From assembly GCF_016653405.1 (NCBI RefSeq), contig NZ_NHSN01000017.1:1-64000 (forward strand): 64,000 nt of DNA, written 5' to 3'. The stretch comes from Halorhodospira halophila. Lineage in GTDB: Bacteria; Pseudomonadota; Gammaproteobacteria; Nitrococcales; Halorhodospiraceae. The notes below the pieces were generated by a model. That model saw nothing but the letters and a program-made list of their open reading frames with translations. It searched no databases and was not told the origin of the DNA. Position numbers and translations under genes: made by a program. Shown here piece by piece: positions 38,934 through 54,551 of this stretch (positions are counted from its first letter, which is position 1; each line of letters starts with the position of its first letter).

Positions 38934-39176
38934 TTAGAACTGCTCTTCGAGATCCTCGTCGCCGAAGTCATCCTCGAAGTCGTCATCGAAGTCGTCATCA
39001 AAGTCGTCCTCGAAGTCATCAAAGGCCTCGTCCTCGTCCATCGGGGCCGGCTCATCGCCCTCCGGCATCTCCTCGAACTCGTCGAGCTCCTCGAAGTCGT
39101 CGCCGCCGCCGCAGCCCGCCAGCGTCAGCCCGCCGGCGATGGTCAGGACCCCCAGGATGGTTGCCAGCTTGCGCAT
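38934..39176 (-). CDS. Small, extremely acidic lipoprotein of unknown function
   Basis: 80 residues with a clear type II signal: basic start (MRKL), hydrophobic core and lipobox LTLAGC, so Cys22 would be lipidated. The mature 59 residues contain 20 Asp and 14 Glu, nine Phe and no Lys or Arg. Its second half repeats F-D/E-D-D units (FDDFEDDFDDDFDDDFEDD), giving short tandem repeats in the DNA at about 38945-39025. AGAGGAGAGG precedes the ATG, supporting expression. I do not recognise a family. Cation binding or a halophile envelope role are guesses. Converges with prk and diverges from hemB. Confidence 0.8.
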   Translation of the reverse strand: MRKLATILGVLTIAGGLTLAGCGGGDDFEELDEFEEMPEGDEPAPMDEDEAFDDFEDDFDDDFDDDFEDDFGDEDLEEQF

Positions 39177-39274
39177 CAGTCCTCTCCTCTCTAGGCGATT
39201 TGGAATGATCCGGGGAAGCGCGCATCAGCACGCGCCCCCGCCTCAATCACAAGGACACCGGCACACTGCGTCAA

Positions 39275-40399
<1,125 letters not shown>

Positions 40400-40403
40400 G
40401 ATC

Positions 40404-41078
40404 TTGAAGAGCTACTTCGCCCGGATCTTCGGCTCCTCGCCGGTCGCACCTTTGCAGCAACACATGGCCGAGGTGGTCGACTGCGTGGAGGTGCTGCCGG
40501 AACTCTTCCGGGCCTCGGCGGCGGGCGACGTGCAGCGCATGCGCGACGCCCACCGCCAGATCGTCCAGCACGAGCACGAGGCGGACCGCCTGAAGAAGGA
40601 GATCCGCGCACACCTGCCGCCGGATCTGTTCATGCCGTGGGACCGGCGTGACTTCCTCGAGCTGCTGCGCGCCCAGGATCGGATCGCCAACAAGAGCAAG
40701 GACATCGCCGGGCTGATGATCGGCCGCCAGATGCAGTGGCCGGCGGCACTGGAAGAGGCCACCCTGGGTCTGCTCGATCAGGGCATCGAGGCGGCCCGCC
40801 AGGCCAAGGCCTCGGTACGCGAGCTCGATGAGCTGGTCGAGGCCGGCTTCCGCGGCGCGGAGCTGGAGATCGTCGAGAGCCTGCTGGACAAACTCGACGA
40901 CGTAGAGGCCGAAACCGACCGCATGCAGGTCCAGCTGCGCTCGCAGCTGTTCGAGATCGAGCGCGAGCTCTACCCGGTGGATGTCATGTTCCTCTACCAG
41001 ATCATCGAGGCCCTCGGCACCCTCGCCGACCGTGCCCAGCAGACGGGCGCCCGCTTTCAGATCCTGCTCGCGCGCTGA
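40404..41078 (+). CDS. PhoU-like DUF47 protein, partner of the PiT transporter
   Basis: 224-residue all-helical PhoU-like protein (DUF47, TIGR00153 type) with FARIFGSSPVAPLQQHMAEV and the metal-binding-like HEHEADRLKKEIR. DUF47 genes are regularly found just before pit and probably tune phosphate uptake. The start is a TTG at 40404, four bases after the hemB stop, with GAGG about nine bases upstream; the next in-frame ATG would lose 24 conserved residues. It is followed after 3 bp by pit. Confidence 0.85.
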   Translation: MKSYFARIFGSSPVAPLQQHMAEVVDCVEVLPELFRASAAGDVQRMRDAHRQIVQHEHEADRLKKEIRAHLPPDLFMPWDRRDFLELLRAQDRIANKSKDIAGLMIGRQMQWPAALEEATLGLLDQGIEAARQAKASVRELDELVEAGFRGAELEIVESLLDKLDDVEAETDRMQVQLRSQLFEIERELYPVDVMFLYQIIEALGTLADRAQQTGARFQILLAR

Positions 41079-41081
41079 GGC

Positions 41082-42332
41082 ATGGAATACGCCGTCGTCT
41101 ACCTGGCCCTCGCCGCTGCGTTCGGACTGTTCATGGCCTGGGGCATCGGGGCCAACGACGTGGCCAACGCCATGGCCACGTCGGTGGGCTCGCGGGCACT
41201 GACCATTCGCCAGGCGGTGGTGATCGCCGCCATCTTCGAGTTCGCCGGCGCGGTGCTCGCCGGCGGCGCGGTGGCAGCCACGGTCCGCGGCGGCATCGTC
41301 GACACCTCATCACTGGTCGGCGAGGAGGAGATCCTCGTCTTCGGCATGCTCGCCGCCCTCGCCGCCGCTGGCTGCTGGCTGCTGGTGGCCTCCTGGCGAG
41401 GTTGGCCGGTCTCCACCACGCACTCGATCATCGGCGCCCTGGTCGGCTTCGGTATCGCCGGACTGGGCTGGGGGGCCATCCACTGGCCGGCCGTCGGGCA
41501 GGTGGCCGCCAGCTGGGTCACCTCGCCGCTGATCGCTGCGGTGGTCAGCTTCGCCCTGTTCCGCTCAGTGCAGATGCTGGTCCTTGACCGCCGCCATCCG
41601 CTGGAGGCGGCCAAGAAGTGGGTGCCCTTCTATATCTTCCTCACCGGGTTCTTCGTCTCGGTCATCACCCTCTTCCGTGGGCTGCAGCACATCGGGCTGG
41701 AGCTGGGCTTCGCCACCAACCTCCTGCTGTCGCTCGCCATCGGCCTGGTCATGGCCTGGGCCGGCAAGCTGGCGATCCATCGCACCCGCTTCGACGAGCG
41801 CCCTCACCGGCGCTACCAGTTCCGTAACGTCGAACGGGTCTTCGCCGTACTGATGATCATCACCGCCTGCGCCATGGCCTTCGCCCACGGCTCCAACGAC
41901 GTAGCCAACGCCGTCGGGCCGGTGGCCGCGGTGGTCGCCACCGTGACCAGCGGCGAGATCCAGCCCGAGGCACCGGTCCCGGTGTGGGTCCTGGTCCTGG
42001 GCGCAGTGGGTATCGTCGCTGGATTGCTGATGCTCGGCCGCCACGTCATCGCCACAGTGGGCAAGAACATCACCCAGCTCACCCCGAGCCGGGGGTTCGC
42101 CTGCAATCTGGCCACCGCCGGGACCGTGGTCACCGCCTCGGGCATCGGCCTGCCCATCTCCACCACCCACACCCTGGTCGGGGCCGTGCTCGGCGTCGGG
42201 CTGGCCCGTGGACTGGCCGCCATCGACCTGCGGGTGGTGACCGGGGTGTTCATGTCGTGGCTCGTCACCCTGCCCGCCGGTGGCATCCTCGCCGTGGTCT
42301 TTTTCTACTTGCTCTACTGGAGCTTCGGCTGA
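41082..42332 (+). CDS. pit: PiT-family inorganic phosphate transporter
   Basis: Low-affinity, cation-coupled phosphate permease in the inner membrane. 416 residues with about ten to twelve membrane spans. It carries the family's duplicated signature: GANDVANAMATSVGS (from residue 23) and GSNDVANAVGP (about 270-280), the two halves of the internal repeat, plus STTHSIIGALVG and STTHTLVGAVLG. The middle loop is basic. TGAGG lies before the ATG. Forms an operon with the DUF47 gene; whether it moves another cation-phosphate species or sulfate cannot be told. Confidence 0.92.
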   Translation: MEYAVVYLALAAAFGLFMAWGIGANDVANAMATSVGSRALTIRQAVVIAAIFEFAGAVLAGGAVAATVRGGIVDTSSLVGEEEILVFGMLAALAAAGCWLLVASWRGWPVSTTHSIIGALVGFGIAGLGWGAIHWPAVGQVAASWVTSPLIAAVVSFALFRSVQMLVLDRRHPLEAAKKWVPFYIFLTGFFVSVITLFRGLQHIGLELGFATNLLLSLAIGLVMAWAGKLAIHRTRFDERPHRRYQFRNVERVFAVLMIITACAMAFAHGSNDVANAVGPVAAVVATVTSGEIQPEAPVPVWVLVLGAVGIVAGLLMLGRHVIATVGKNITQLTPSRGFACNLATAGTVVTASGIGLPISTTHTLVGAVLGVGLARGLAAIDLRVVTGVFMSWLVTLPAGGILAVVFFYLLYWSFG

Positions 42333-42346
42333 ACCGGGACAGACCC

Positions 42347-43159
42347 ATGAGCGATCACTACGCCGTCGTCGGCAACCCGATTGCCCACAGCAAATCACCC
42401 CAAATCCACGCCCGCTTCGCCGCGGAGGTAGGGGCCGACCTGTTCTACCAGCGCTTGTGGGCCCCGGAGGAACACTTCGACGCCGTGGCGCAAGCGTTCT
42501 TCGCCGGCGGCGGCCACGGGCTCAACGTCACCGTGCCGTTCAAGGAGGCAGCCTGTGCCTTCGCCGACACCCTCAGCGAGCGGGCCCGAACCGCCGGCGC
42601 CGTGAACACCCTGCGCGCCGAGGCCGACGGTCGCCGCTTCGGCGACAACACCGACGGTATCGGCCTGCTGCGCGACCTGCGCGACAATCACGGGGTCCAG
42701 CTGGCCGGCCGGCGCCTGCTCCTGCTCGGCGCCGGCGGCGCCGCCCGAGGGGTCCTGAGCGAGCTGCTCGCCGAGGGGCCACAGACGCTGGTCATCGCCA
42801 ACCGCACGGTGAGTCGCGCCGAGGCCCTCGCCTCCGCCGACACGCGCATCCGCGGTTGCGGCTTCGAAGCGCTGCACGGGCATACCTTTGACGTGGTACT
42901 GAACACCACCGCCGCCGGGCTGCAGGGCGAGATGCCACCCCTGCCCGACGACTTGCTCGCCCCCGGCGCCGCCGCCTACGACCTGGTCTATGCCGACGGC
43001 GACACGCCGTTCATGGCCTGGGCACGGGCGCGCGGCGCCGCCGTGGTCTGCGACGGTCTGGGCATGCTCGTTGAGCAGGCAGCGGAATCGTTCTATCTCT
43101 GGCGCGGCACCTACCCGCAGACTGCTCCGGTCATCGAGGCGCTGCGCGGCGGGGCCTGA
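42347..43159 (+). CDS. aroE: Shikimate dehydrogenase
   Basis: Reduces 3-dehydroshikimate to shikimate with NADPH in aromatic amino acid synthesis. 270 residues from the ATG at 42347. Shows GNPIAHSKSPQIH at the N-terminus, the catalytic Lys66 in NVTVPFKEA and Asp103 in NTDGIGLL, and the nucleotide loop LLLGAGGAARGV. It lies 14 bp after pit; the ribosome site (GGGACAG) is modest. Often found near hemB-linked clusters, but no functional link is evident. Confidence 0.96.
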   Translation: MSDHYAVVGNPIAHSKSPQIHARFAAEVGADLFYQRLWAPEEHFDAVAQAFFAGGGHGLNVTVPFKEAACAFADTLSERARTAGAVNTLRAEADGRRFGDNTDGIGLLRDLRDNHGVQLAGRRLLLLGAGGAARGVLSELLAEGPQTLVIANRTVSRAEALASADTRIRGCGFEALHGHTFDVVLNTTAAGLQGEMPPLPDDLLAPGAAAYDLVYADGDTPFMAWARARGAAVVCDGLGMLVEQAAESFYLWRGTYPQTAPVIEALRGGA

Positions 43160-43184
43160 ACCGCCTGTCTACGCGCGGGGCCGC

Positions 43185-43619
43185 TCAGGCCTCGCGGCTG
43201 TTGACCATGACCTCGGCCTCACCGGTGAGCACGGTGCGCTTGCGCACGTAGCAGCGGGTATCCAGGCGCACGCGATGGCGCTCGCGCTCCACCTCGATGA
43301 CTGTGGCCTCGGCGCGCACGGTGTCACCGATGCGCACCGGCGCCTGGAAGCGCAGCTGCTGACCGAGGTAAATGGCCCCCGGCCCCGGCATGCGGGTGCC
43401 GAGGACGCAGGAGATCAGCCCACCGAGGAACAGCCCGTGGGCGATGCGCCCCTTGGCGAAGGTCGTCGAGGCAAACTCCTCGTTGATGTGCACGGGGTTA
43501 TTGTCCCCGGAGAGGCCGGCGAAGAGGACCAGGTCGGCCTCGGTGACGGTCCGCGTGTAGGATCCCGCCATCCCCGGCTCCAGATCCTCGACGCAATACC
43601 CCTGCAGCTCATGAACCAT
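43185..43619 (-). CDS. MaoC-like (R)-specific enoyl-CoA hydratase
   Basis: 144-residue hot-dog-fold hydratase. The hydratase motif FAGLSGDNNPVHINEEFA contains the catalytic Asp39 and His44, and FAKGRIAHGLFLGGLIS follows. Such PhaJ-like enzymes convert trans-2-enoyl-CoA to (R)-3-hydroxyacyl-CoA and can feed polyhydroxyalkanoate synthesis, but no pha genes are nearby, so the pathway is open. Converges on aroE with a 25-bp gap. The 261-bp gap on its other side also holds the gltB promoter. Confidence 0.88.
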   Translation of the reverse strand: MVHELQGYCVEDLEPGMAGSYTRTVTEADLVLFAGLSGDNNPVHINEEFASTTFAKGRIAHGLFLGGLISCVLGTRMPGPGAIYLGQQLRFQAPVRIGDTVRAEATVIEVERERHRVRLDTRCYVRKRTVLTGEAEVMVNSREA

Positions 43620-43745
43620 GCGCTTCTTGCTCCCGCTCGCCGTCGTTGAACGCGGTAAATACGGATGGTGACTGGGTTGTCACTCTGACACGCGCGGGTG
43701 CAAAAAGGCCAGTGGGACGCCGTGCCGGACCGCCGGCAATCGGCG

Positions 43746-43775
43746 TTTGCGCCCACGGGGGCTCGTGCATATACT
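43746..43775 (+). promoter_or_regulatory. gltB promoter
   Basis: TTTGCG (43746-43751), an 18-bp spacer and TATACT (43770-43775) lie about 105 bp before the gltB start, in the 261-bp gap 43620-43880 between the MaoC gene and gltB. The same gap contains an inverted repeat GTGAC-N6-GTCAC (43668-43683), nearer the MaoC gene. The rest of the leader is GC-rich with no terminator or riboswitch that I recognise. Confidence 0.6.
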
Positions 43776-43880
43776 ACCGTCCCGCTTTTGTCGGCGGGTG
43801 ATCGACACCGGCGGCGCACCGCGCCCAGAGGGCCGGCCGCCCCCTGAAAAAAACGACCCCGCAGCATCCCAGAGGCGACC

Positions 43881-48341
<4,461 letters not shown>

Positions 48342-48376
48342 CGGCCGCCGGCGGCGCCCGAGCACGGACGGATTAG

Positions 48377-49792
<1,416 letters not shown>

Positions 49793-49802
49793 GAGTGACG
49801 CG

Positions 49803-50897
49803 GTGAGCAGCTCTGAGCTCAAGAACGATCGAATCCTGCGCGCGTTCCAGCGCCAGCCCGTGGACCGGACCCCGGTCTGGATGATGCGCCAGGCCGGCCG
49901 CTATCTGGCCGAATACCGAGAGGTGCGGGCCCAGGCCGGCAGCTTCATGGGCCTGTGCCGCAGCCCCGAGCTGGCGGCCCGGGTCACGCTGCAGCCGCTG
50001 GAGCGCTATGAGCTCGATGCCGCCATCCTCTTTTCGGACATCCTCACCATCCCGGAGGCCATGGGGCTGGGGCTGAACTTCGTCTCCGGTGAGGGACCGG
50101 TCTTCGAGCACCGGGTCAAGACGGCCGCCGACATCGACCGCCTGCCGCAGCCCTCCGCCGACAAGGAGCTGAGCTACGTCATGGACGCGGTCGCGGCCTG
50201 CCGCAAGGAGCTGGCCGGTCAGGTGCCGCTGATCGGCTTCACCGGCAGCCCCTGGACGCTGGCCACTTACATGATCGAGGGCGGCTCCAGCAAGACCTTC
50301 GCGGCCAGCAAGAGCCTGCTCTTCAACGAGCCGGAGGCCGCCCACCGGCTGATGACCAAGCTGGCCGACACGGTGGCCGACTACCTCAACGGGCAGATCG
50401 AGGCCGGTGCCCAGGCGCTGATGATCTTCGATACCTGGGGCGGCGCGCTGGACCCGGTGCGCTACCGGGAGTTCTCGCTGGCCTACATGCAGCGCATCGT
50501 CGAGCAGCTGCCCCGCGAGCGCGAGGGGCGGCGCATCCCGGTGACCCTGTTCACCAAGGGCGGCGGGCAGTGGCTGGAAGACATCGCCGACACCGGCTGT
50601 GACGGCGTCGGTCTTGACTGGACCACCTCACTGACCGAAGCCCGCCGCCGCATCGGCGACCGGGTGGCGCTGCAGGGCAACCTGGATCCGTGCATGCTGC
50701 ACGCCAACCCCGAGGTAATCCGCCGCGAGGTGGCCCGCTGCCTCGAGGAGTTCGGCCACGGGCCGGGCCACGTCTTCAACCTCGGCCACGGGATCCAGCC
50801 GGAGACGCCGCCCGAGAACGTCGACGCCATGATCCGTGCCCTTCACGAACTCTCCCCGGCCTACCATGACGCAGCGGCCACCTCGGCCACGTCGTAG
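49803..50897 (+). CDS. hemE: Uroporphyrinogen decarboxylase
   Basis: Decarboxylates the four acetate chains of uroporphyrinogen III to give coproporphyrinogen III. 364 residues from a GTG at 49803 with AGGAG seven bases upstream. Shows the signature [38 protein letters not shown] and [12 protein letters not shown]. Placing it directly after gltBD links glutamate supply to tetrapyrrole synthesis. Its 3' end overlaps the NUDIX gene by 32 bp in another frame. Confidence 0.97.
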   Translation: MSSSELKNDRILRAFQRQPVDRTPVWMMRQAGRYLAEYREVRAQAGSFMGLCRSPELAARVTLQPLERYELDAAILFSDILTIPEAMGLGLNFVSGEGPVFEHRVKTAADIDRLPQPSADKELSYVMDAVAACRKELAGQVPLIGFTGSPWTLATYMIEGGSSKTFAASKSLLFNEPEAAHRLMTKLADTVADYLNGQIEAGAQALMIFDTWGGALDPVRYREFSLAYMQRIVEQLPREREGRRIPVTLFTKGGGQWLEDIADTGCDGVGLDWTTSLTEARRRIGDRVALQGNLDPCMLHANPEVIRREVARCLEEFGHGPGHVFNLGHGIQPETPPENVDAMIRALHELSPAYHDAAATSATS

Positions 50898-51336
50898 GCG
50901 GCGGAGACGGCGTACCCTCTCGGCGGGCGTCATTCCGGTGCGCTTCGCCGAGCGGGGGCGTCTCTATCTGCTCCTGCGCGCCTTCCAGTACTGGGACTTC
51001 CCCAAGGGCAAGGTCGAGCCCGGCGAGGAGCCACTCGAGGCAGCCCGGCGCGAGGTCCAGGAAGAGGCCGGAATCACCGAGCTGACCTTCCGCTGGGGCT
51101 ACGCGTTCTTCGAGACCGGCCCCTACGCCCAGGGCAAGGTGGCCCGCTACTACGTCGCCGAGACCACCACGCGGCGCGTGGTCCTCGGCATCAACCCGGA
51201 ACTCGGCCGCCCGGAGCACCACGAGTACCGATGGGTCACGCCGGGCGAGGCGTACCGACTTGCGTCGCCGCGTGTCCGCGAGGTCCTCGACTGGGCCGAG
51301 ACGCAGATCGCCGGCGCCGTGCACGACGGCGCCTGA
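50866..51336 (+). CDS. NUDIX hydrolase with arginine-rich N-terminus
   Basis: 156 residues from the ATG at 50866, inside the end of hemE. The Nudix box [20 protein letters not shown] (48-67, then AGI) fits GX5EX7REUXEEXGU exactly. The [11 protein letters not shown] context resembles diadenosine tetraphosphatase/mRNA-decapping type NUDIX enzymes, but the substrate is not fixed. Residues 7-16 are almost all arginine (eight in a row), partly encoded in the hemE overlap with rare AGG and AGA codons. There is no good later start that keeps the first beta strand. Converges on the DMT transporter with a 9-bp gap. Confidence 0.87.
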   Translation: MTQRPPRPRRRRRRRRTLSAGVIPVRFAERGRLYLLLRAFQYWDFPKGKVEPGEEPLEAARREVQEEAGITELTFRWGYAFFETGPYAQGKVARYYVAETTTRRVVLGINPELGRPEHHEYRWVTPGEAYRLASPRVREVLDWAETQIAGAVHDGA

Positions 51337-51345
51337 GTGCCACCC

Positions 51346-52251
51346 TCAGCTCCGCCCGAAGCGCCACCCCACCGCGCCCTCCCAGGCGTCCCGGGCGAAA
51401 TACCCCAGCAGCGCCAGCACGATCACCGCCCCGCCAAGCATCGACGGCACCGGCGGCACCTCGGCGAAGACCAGCCACACCCAGACCGGCCCCAGGGCCG
51501 CCTCGAGCAGCAGCACCAGGCTGACCTCCGGCGAGGGCAGGTAGCGGGTGGACTGGGCGATGAGCACCAGGGCCAGGGGCATCTGCACCAGACCCATGAC
51601 GCCGAGCACCGCGTAGCTCTCCCAGCCCAGGGCCAACGGCGCCGCCCAGGGGGCGGCACACAGGGCGGCGACGACGCCGCCGGTGGCCACCACCGGCAGG
51701 CGGTTGATCTCCGGACGGGCACGCAGCAGCGTGAGGTTGGCGCCCATATTGGCGGCGGCCAGCAGGGCCGCCAGGTCGCCCAGCCGCCCGCCGGGTTCCG
51801 CCGGAGCGCTGAAGATCACGGCCATGCCGACGATCACCGCGGCGATGGTCCACCAGGTCCGGCTCTGGATCGGCTCACGCAGGAAGAGCCAGGTGAACAC
51901 CGCCGAGAAAAGCGGTGCGGTGGCGAAGAGCACCAGCACGTTGGCGGCGTGGGTGTTGAGCACCGCGAAGACAAAGAGGATCGAGTTCAGCCCGAAGAAC
52001 AGCCCGGAGGCCGCCGCGGCCCAGCCTCCCCGGCGCCAGATGCGCAGGGTGTAGCGGCCCTGGGTGGCGAAGAGCAGGGCGCTGACCGCCACCGCCATCA
52101 GCAGCCCCCGCCAGAAGACCACATCCCAGCCCCCGGCCCCGGCCAGGCGCACCAGCACCGCATCGAAGCTCAGCGCCGTCACTCCGGCGGCGGCGATCAT
52201 CAGGCCCTTGGCACGGTCCTGGGCGCCGAAGGGCGCAGCGCTCCGCGGCAT
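51346..52251 (-). CDS. EamA/DMT-superfamily membrane transporter
   Basis: 301-residue inner-membrane protein with about ten spans arranged as two EamA repeats (for example VVFWRGLLMAVAVSALLF and LFSAVFTWLFLREP in the first half). The family exports small metabolites such as amino acids or their analogues; the substrate cannot be told. AGGGAG precedes the ATG. It lies 95 bp downstream of the TonB receptor gene, with a hairpin between them. Confidence 0.85.
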   Translation of the reverse strand: MPRSAAPFGAQDRAKGLMIAAAGVTALSFDAVLVRLAGAGGWDVVFWRGLLMAVAVSALLFATQGRYTLRIWRRGGWAAAASGLFFGLNSILFVFAVLNTHAANVLVLFATAPLFSAVFTWLFLREPIQSRTWWTIAAVIVGMAVIFSAPAEPGGRLGDLAALLAAANMGANLTLLRARPEINRLPVVATGGVVAALCAAPWAAPLALGWESYAVLGVMGLVQMPLALVLIAQSTRYLPSPEVSLVLLLEAALGPVWVWLVFAEVPPVPSMLGGAVIVLALLGYFARDAWEGAVGWRFGRS

Positions 52252-52314
52252 ACTGACTGAACTCCCTGTTGGATGACCCCGCCGGCCCGGCGGGAGGCTT
52301 GGCGTCGCGACGAA

Positions 52315-52340
52315 GGCCGGGAGGATAACCCCTCCCGGCC
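52315..52340 (-). terminator. Probable terminator of the TonB receptor gene
   Basis: GGCCGGGAGG (52315-52324) and its complement (52331-52340) form a 10-bp stem with a six-base loop, starting 7 bp after the receptor stop codon on the minus strand. The following T run (TTCGT) is weak. A second, smaller hairpin (CCCGCCG-GCC-CGGCGGG) lies near 52279-52295. Confidence 0.55.
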
Positions 52341-52346
52341 CTCGTT

Positions 52347-54551
52347 TCAGTAGGTCTCGAAGCGAATCCCGGCGTAGATGGTGCGCTCCGGGGCGGGTTC
52401 GAAGTAGCCCCCATCCTCGAGCCGATTATCGAACTCGTTGGCCTGGTTGATGCGCACGTTGGCGTCGTAGGTCTCGTCGAAGAGGTTGTTGACCCCGAAA
52501 AAGGGCTGCGCCTCGTAGGCGTCGGTGACGAAGGTGCGGCTGGCGTGCAGGCCGACCTCGGAGTAGCCGGAGCTGCGCTGGGTGTTGCGGTCGTCGGCCC
52601 AAATACCCTCGCTGGCCCGCAGGTCACCGGCCACCCGCCAGCCGTTGGGGGCCTGCCAGGCGGCCTCCAGATAGCCGTGGGCGCGGGGCACGCCCGGGAT
52701 GCGGTTGCCGCGGACCTGATCGTTGTTCTGGGCGCCGTCGACCTCATCCAGTGCCGGCGTAACATAATCCCGGAAGGTGAACTGCCCGTAGGCCAGCGCG
52801 GCGGTCAGCTCCAGGCGATCCGTCGGGAACGCCTCCACCCCCAGCTCCACGCCCCGCCGGCGGGTCTCGCCGGCGTTCCTATACCACTCCGGACCGTCGG
52901 TCTCCCCCTGCGGGACCAGCTCGTCTTCGGTCACCACCTGGAAGAGGCTCACCTCGTAGCGCAGCCGCCGATCCAGGGCCCGCCCCTTGACCCCGACCTC
53001 CAGGGAGCGCGCCTGCTGCGGCTCGATCGCGTCGTTGATGCCCCCTTCGTCGCGGTCCCAGAGCTCCCAGAGGGTCGGCGTCTCGAAGGCGGAGCTGGCG
53101 TTGGCGTAGAGGCTGTGATCCTCCGCCACGGCGTAGCGCACCCCGGCCAGGTAGCTCGGCTCGGTGTAGGTCTGACTTTCGGTTCCCCCATGCGTCGCCT
53201 TGCGATCGTCGATGCTCATCCGGGTCCAGTCCAGACGGCCGCCGCCGACCAGCCGCCAGCGCGGCGCCACCTGCCACTCCGCCTGCAGATAGCCCGCCAC
53301 CACCTGGGCCTGCTCAATCTGATCGTTAGTCCGCTCGCCCTCGCGCCCATCGAGGTTCTCGTAGCGCTGCCGGTCGTCGTACTGCCACTCGGCGTCGGCG
53401 CCCACGGAGACCTGCACCGGCCGCCCGGCGGCCTCGGTGCGGCGCACGTGGCGGCCACCGACGCCGCCGAAGTAGCGCTCGAAGGTCACAATGCCACCAG
53501 GACTGAGCCGGTCTTCACCATCCGGCCCCTGATATTCATCACCGCCGTCAAAAGGATTCCGCCGGTAGAAGTCCCGGCGCTGCAGGAAGGCCCGGCCCTC
53601 CCAGCGTTCGGTGGCCGACGGCTCCGCGGTGAGGATCACCGCCCCGCTCTGCTGCTCCACCTCCTCGCCGGCGTCGTACTGGAGCGCGCTGCCCGCCGCC
53701 TGCCGCCGATCCTCCCGTACATCGCGGCGACTGAGCCCCCCCGGGTCCTGGGCCTCCGGGGCATCGAGGAGGTTGGCGATGAAACGCAGCCGCTCACCGC
53801 CTTCCAGATCGCGATCGAGCTTGATGTTCAGCCGCCGCTGCGCCGAGCCCGAGTGGTCGCGGTAGCCATCCATCTCCTGATTGGAGGCGGTCACCGCCGT
53901 CCGCCACGTCTCCTCGGCGCGCCCGCCCCAGACCCGCTGGGCCCGCTCGCCGTGGCTGCCGAAGAGCACCTCGCCGCCCAGGAAGTCACCGCTGTCCGGG
54001 GGCTCCAGCGTGGTGAAGCGAAAGACGCCCCCGGCGGCGTTGCCGTAGAGGGCGGAGGCCGGCCCGCGGATGACCTCCAGGCGCTCCACGAAGGCCGGGT
54101 CCAGCGCATCGAGCTGGCTCTGGCCGTCGGCCACCGTGTACGGCACATCGTCCACGAAGGCGCGGACGCCGCGCAGCCCGAAGGGCGAGCGGGCGCCGAA
54201 ACCCCGCACCGACAGGCGCAGATCCTGGGCGGCGTTGTAGCGGTTCTGGGTGTGCACCCCGGGTACGCGGTCGAGCCCCTGGTCCAGGGAGAGGCGGCGG
54301 CGATCGGCGTAGGCCTCCCGGCCGACTACGGAGACCGCCGCCGGATAGGCGTCGGGATCCACATCGAGCCCGGGCACGGTGGCGACCACCGGCGGCAGCG
54401 CGGCCTCCTCACCCGCCGCCGGGCCGGGCACACCGGCAGCTAGCGACAACCCTACCCCGAGTGCCCCGAGAAAGGCGCCTGGCCTGCATGCTACATTCGA
54501 CCCTGACCCGCGCCGCGCACCAGGACCACCGATGATTCGCCGGCTGACCAT
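52347..54551 (-). CDS. TonB-dependent outer membrane receptor
   Basis: Outer-membrane barrel for energised uptake of iron complexes, cobalamin or other ligands. About 734 residues from the ATG at 54551. There is a long signal region with the hydrophobic part FLGALGVGLSLAAGVPGPAAG, then a plug domain (GVHTQNRYNAAQDLRLSVRG, VERLEVIRGPASALYGN) and beta-strands to a C-terminal aromatic residue (FETY). The start is uncertain: no good Shine-Dalgarno sequence precedes it and it overlaps the 5' end of the divergent DUF4139 gene by 20 bp. No visible motif fixes the ligand. Confidence 0.9.
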   Translation of the reverse strand: MVSRRIIGGPGARRGSGSNVACRPGAFLGALGVGLSLAAGVPGPAAGEEAALPPVVATVPGLDVDPDAYPAAVSVVGREAYADRRRLSLDQGLDRVPGVHTQNRYNAAQDLRLSVRGFGARSPFGLRGVRAFVDDVPYTVADGQSQLDALDPAFVERLEVIRGPASALYGNAAGGVFRFTTLEPPDSGDFLGGEVLFGSHGERAQRVWGGRAEETWRTAVTASNQEMDGYRDHSGSAQRRLNIKLDRDLEGGERLRFIANLLDAPEAQDPGGLSRRDVREDRRQAAGSALQYDAGEEVEQQSGAVILTAEPSATERWEGRAFLQRRDFYRRNPFDGGDEYQGPDGEDRLSPGGIVTFERYFGGVGGRHVRRTEAAGRPVQVSVGADAEWQYDDRQRYENLDGREGERTNDQIEQAQVVAGYLQAEWQVAPRWRLVGGGRLDWTRMSIDDRKATHGGTESQTYTEPSYLAGVRYAVAEDHSLYANASSAFETPTLWELWDRDEGGINDAIEPQQARSLEVGVKGRALDRRLRYEVSLFQVVTEDELVPQGETDGPEWYRNAGETRRRGVELGVEAFPTDRLELTAALAYGQFTFRDYVTPALDEVDGAQNNDQVRGNRIPGVPRAHGYLEAAWQAPNGWRVAGDLRASEGIWADDRNTQRSSGYSEVGLHASRTFVTDAYEAQPFFGVNNLFDETYDANVRINQANEFDNRLEDGGYFEPAPERTIYAGIRFETY

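Noticed and set aside
38940-39030. Short tandem DNA repeats that could suggest a CRISPR or microsatellite
   Set aside because: The period is 12-15 bp in frame and encodes the acidic FDD repeats; there are no spacers.
43620-43880. Sigma-54 promoter or NtrC sites before gltB
   Set aside because: No GG-N10-GC element with TGGCAC/TTGC flanks was found; a sigma-70-like promoter fits better.
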